Source: Alphaproteobacteria bacterium PA4
GTDB taxonomy: Bacteria; Pseudomonadota; Alphaproteobacteria; Sphingomonadales; Sphingomonadaceae
Assembly: GCA_002256005.1 (NCBI GenBank)
Contig: NKIQ01000013.1
Location: 1-64,000 of the forward strand
Length of the DNA: 64,000 nt
Reading direction: 5' to 3'
How positions within the stretch are numbered: position 1 is the first letter of the stretch; every line of letters begins with the position of its first letter. The notes beneath the pieces are model-generated. The model ran no database searches. It was not told the DNA's origin and worked only from the letters and a program-made list of their open reading frames with translations. A program made the translations under genes and the position numbers. Below are positions 62,107 through 64,000 of the stretch, in pieces.

Positions 62107-63225
62107 TTAACCTTGCGGATGCGTTACCGCAATCGTGCCGCCCCCCAACACCCGGCTGCCGCGATAGGCGACCGCAGCCTGGCCCGGCGCCACCCCCAGC
62201 TGTGGCGCGGCAAAGCGCACGTCTTCGCCCTGCCAATCCGCCGCGACCAGCGGCGCCAGCGAGCGCACCTTCACATCGAGTGTGCCAGCGAGATCGCCCA
62301 GAATGTTCAACCCTTCCACCTGCATCGCCGCCACCGCCAGCGCGGCGCGCGGCCCGGCAACGACGCGATTGGCCGAAGCATCGATACGCACCACGTAAAG
62401 CGGTTCCGGCGTGCCGCCGATATCGAGGCCGCGGCGCTGCCCGACAGTGAAGCGGTGGATACCGCCATGGCCGCCGATCACCCGGCCCTCGGTATCGACG
62501 ATCTCGCCCGGCGTCGCCAACTCCGGCCGCAGCCGTTCGACGACGCTGGCATAATCCTTGCCCCCGACGAAGCAGATATCCTGGCTGTCGGGCTTGGCCG
62601 CCACAGCGAGGCCAAAGCGTTCCGCCTCGCGCCGCACATCGGGCTTGGCCATGCCGCCGAGCGGAAAGCGCAGATAATCGAGCTGCGCCTGGGTCGTCGT
62701 CCACAGGAAATAGCTCTGGTCCTTGGCCGGATCGGCGCCGCGGTGCAGCTCCGCCCCCGCCGGCGTCTCGACGCGCTGCACATAATGGCCGGTCAGCAGC
62801 GACTCGGCACCCAGGCTCTGCGCCAGTTCGAGCAGGTCGGTGAACTTCACCGTCTTGTTGCATTCGACGCAAGGCACCGGCGTCTGGCCGCGGGCATAGC
62901 TGTCGGCAAAGGCGTTCATCACGCTGGCGCGGAAGCGTTCTTCCATGTCGATGACATAATGCGCAATGCCGAGCCGGGCGGCGACGGCGCGGGCGTCGCG
63001 GATGTCGGCGCCGGCGCAACAGGCCCCGGGCTTGGCCGCGGTCGCCGCGCCATTGTCATAAAGCTGGAGCGTGACGCCGATGACCTCCGCCCCCGCTTCA
63101 TGCGCCAGCGCCGCCACCACCGAGGAATCGACGCCGCCCGACATGGCGACAGCAATGCGGCGGCCGGCCAGCGGCGCCAGAATGGCGGCGGCATCGGCAA
63201 AGGCGGGATTGGCAACAACAGACAT
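62107..63225 (-). CDS. mnmA: tRNA 2-thiouridylase MnmA
   Basis: 372 residues. PP-loop [13 protein letters not shown], first catalytic Cys in [11 protein letters not shown], second in [13 protein letters not shown], and [20 protein letters not shown] and [12 protein letters not shown]. It thiolates U34 of tRNA Lys, Glu and Gln. The ATG at 63225 is chosen because similarity starts soon after; the open frame extends 19 codons upstream. Confidence 0.95.
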   Translation of the reverse strand: MSVVANPAFADAAAILAPLAGRRIAVAMSGGVDSSVVAALAHEAGAEVIGVTLQLYDNGAATAAKPGACCAGADIRDARAVAARLGIAHYVIDMEERFRASVMNAFADSYARGQTPVPCVECNKTVKFTDLLELAQSLGAESLLTGHYVQRVETPAGAELHRGADPAKDQSYFLWTTTQAQLDYLRFPLGGMAKPDVRREAERFGLAVAAKPDSQDICFVGGKDYASVVERLRPELATPGEIVDTEGRVIGGHGGIHRFTVGQRRGLDIGGTPEPLYVVRIDASANRVVAGPRAALAVAAMQVEGLNILGDLAGTLDVKVRSLAPLVAADWQGEDVRFAAPQLGVAPGQAAVAYRGSRVLGGGTIAVTHPQG

Positions 63226-63371
63226 GCGGCGCGCTTTGTCCGGTTCCGGCGGCACGTCAAGTCCTCGGCATCCCATGGTCAAGGCCGATTAACCACGCCC
63301 GCAGCTTAGCGTGCCGCCGTTGCCGCCGTGAACAGCGGTGGGACAACAGTGTTACAGATAGGGTCAAGACC

Positions 63372-63650
63372 ATGGAGGCAACGCGGATACCGCATGATGA
63401 CAGGAGCACCCCCCTTCCTGAATTGCCGCCCATCGATACGACGCGCTGGGTGGCGCGCCGCAAGGCGGCAGTGCTGACGGCGATCGAGCATGGCATCCTG
63501 ACCCGCGCCCAGGCCTGTGCCCGCTACAATATCAGCGAGGCGGAACTGCGGCTGTGGGAACGGGCCGTGCATTTCGCCGGCGTGCCGGGACTGCGCGTCA
63601 CGCGCGTACAGATCTATCGGCCAATATTTGAAGGAACGGTTAAAAAATGA
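63372..63650 (+). CDS. sciP: CtrA inhibitor protein SciP (DUF1153)
   Basis: 92 residues: PPIDTTRWVARRKAAVLTAIEHGILTRAQACARYNISEAEL and the C-terminal GLRVTRVQIYRP are the DUF1153/SciP hallmarks, a small helix-turn-helix protein. In Caulobacter SciP binds CtrA and blocks its promoters. It sits just before ctrA in the same direction, as a cell-cycle pair. Confidence 0.92.
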   Translation: MEATRIPHDDRSTPLPELPPIDTTRWVARRKAAVLTAIEHGILTRAQACARYNISEAELRLWERAVHFAGVPGLRVTRVQIYRPIFEGTVKK

Positions 63651-63685
63651 CGGCAATTCACCCTATTGATGGCTCAACTCGACTA

Positions 63686-63728
63686 TTAACACTTTACCTT
63701 TGGCAGGGACCGGCGTCTAATGGTTAAC
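63686..63728. promoter_or_regulatory. Candidate CtrA half-sites upstream of ctrA
   Basis: TTAAC at 63686-63690 and again at 63724-63728, with TTAA at 63640-63643 at the end of sciP. CtrA recognises TTAA-N7-TTAA; only half-sites are seen, so autoregulation is possible but unproven. Confidence 0.4.
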
Positions 63729-63788
63729 AGGGGTCAGCGGCGTGAAGGGGGCCCACGCCGGCCACACTGACAGACTGGAGACGTACCG

Positions 63789-64000
63789 ATGCGCGTGTTG
63801 TTGATCGAAGATGACAGGGCCATGGCCCGGACGATCGAGCTGATGCTCGACGCCGCCGGCTTCGAGCATGAGACCGCGGGCACCGGCGAGGCTGCGCTTG
63901 AATATGCCCGCAGCTATGAATTCGATGTCATCCTTCTCGATCTGACGCTGCCCGATCTCAACGGCCAGGAAGTGCTGAAGCGGCTGCGCATGCTGCGCGT
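63789..64000 (+). CDS. ctrA: Cell-cycle response regulator CtrA, 3' part outside window
   Basis: The first 70 codons of an OmpR-family receiver: MRVLLIEDDRAMARTIELML and DVILLDLTLPDLNGQEVL with phospho-acceptor Asp51, almost identical to CtrA of other alphaproteobacteria. The window ends before the DNA-binding domain. Confidence 0.93.
   Translation, partial: MRVLLIEDDRAMARTIELMLDAAGFEHETAGTGEAALEYARSYEFDVILLDLTLPDLNGQEVLKRLRMLR

Noticed and set aside
62047-63309. 420-codon plus ORF
   Set aside because: Antisense of mnmA, whose PP-loop and catalytic Cys are clear on the minus strand.
1-64000. CRISPR array, rRNA, IS element or prophage
   Set aside because: No regularly spaced direct repeats, no rRNA-like stretch, and no transposase, integrase or phage structural gene was seen; the only repeats are the four composite palindromes.

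Overview
The window looks like a high-GC alphaproteobacterial chromosome, most likely order Sphingomonadales. Four things point there: the PhyR/NepR/EcfG general stress response, the SciP-CtrA pair at the right edge, a FixLJ-cbb3 oxidase block, and a TonB receptor/tryptophan halogenase/SapC/cupin carbohydrate locus. Codon use and style are uniform from about 1.7 kb to the right end. The first 1.7 kb carries an unrelated open reading frame that runs into the 3' end of nuoN. This is either a recombination boundary or a chimeric assembly joint.

Layout. 1-1703: 3' part of an unrecognised gene. 1613-11368 (minus): respiratory complex I genes nuoG-H-I-J-K-L-M-N, tightly coupled but without nuoA-F next to them. 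11567-12895 (plus): trmFO. 13234-15861 (plus): a universal stress protein, then a heme-PAS FixL-like kinase and FixJ-like regulator. 16060-23938 (minus): cbb3 oxidase structural and assembly genes ccoNOQPG, fixH, ccoI, ccoS and a small exported Cys-rich protein. 24113-28880: a stress-response island with an OmpA-like protein, an unusual NepR-EcfG fusion, PhyR, a separate NepR-like protein with a PhyP-like kinase, and two small genes. Five GGAAC-N17-GTT promoters of EcfG type are visible here. 28914-42412 (minus): a glucan-type utilisation locus (TonB receptor, two flavin halogenases, SapC, cupin, GH16, LacI, MFS, GH3) with matching LacI-type palindromes at its two transcription starts. 42583-44725: tRNA-Arg, an NDUFS4-like complex I subunit, a monooxygenase, a polyprenyl diphosphate synthase and chorismate mutase. 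45009-47370 (minus): a PepSY protein with a two-component system. 47555-49363: an Uup-type ABC-F ATPase. 49404-54004 (minus): a five-gene glycosyltransferase/deacetylase cluster. 54123-56388: two acyl-CoA dehydrogenases. 56519-61898: a MarR-like regulator, two sigma-54 activators, and between them a severely shortened flagellar operon in which only fliE is whole. 62107-64000: mnmA, sciP and the start of ctrA.

Four copies of a composite palindromic repeat lie between genes (about 12.9, 15.9, 44.8 and 55.3 kb). They look like REP doublets (REPIN-like), and two contain a second, different inverted repeat.

The observations most worth following are the NepR-EcfG fusion with two NepR modules in one locus, the telescoped flagellar operon (fliF'-fliJ'-fliK'-fliL'-fliD'), the composite repeat family, and the nuoN joint. 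All calls come from reading sequence and translations only; no database search was possible.
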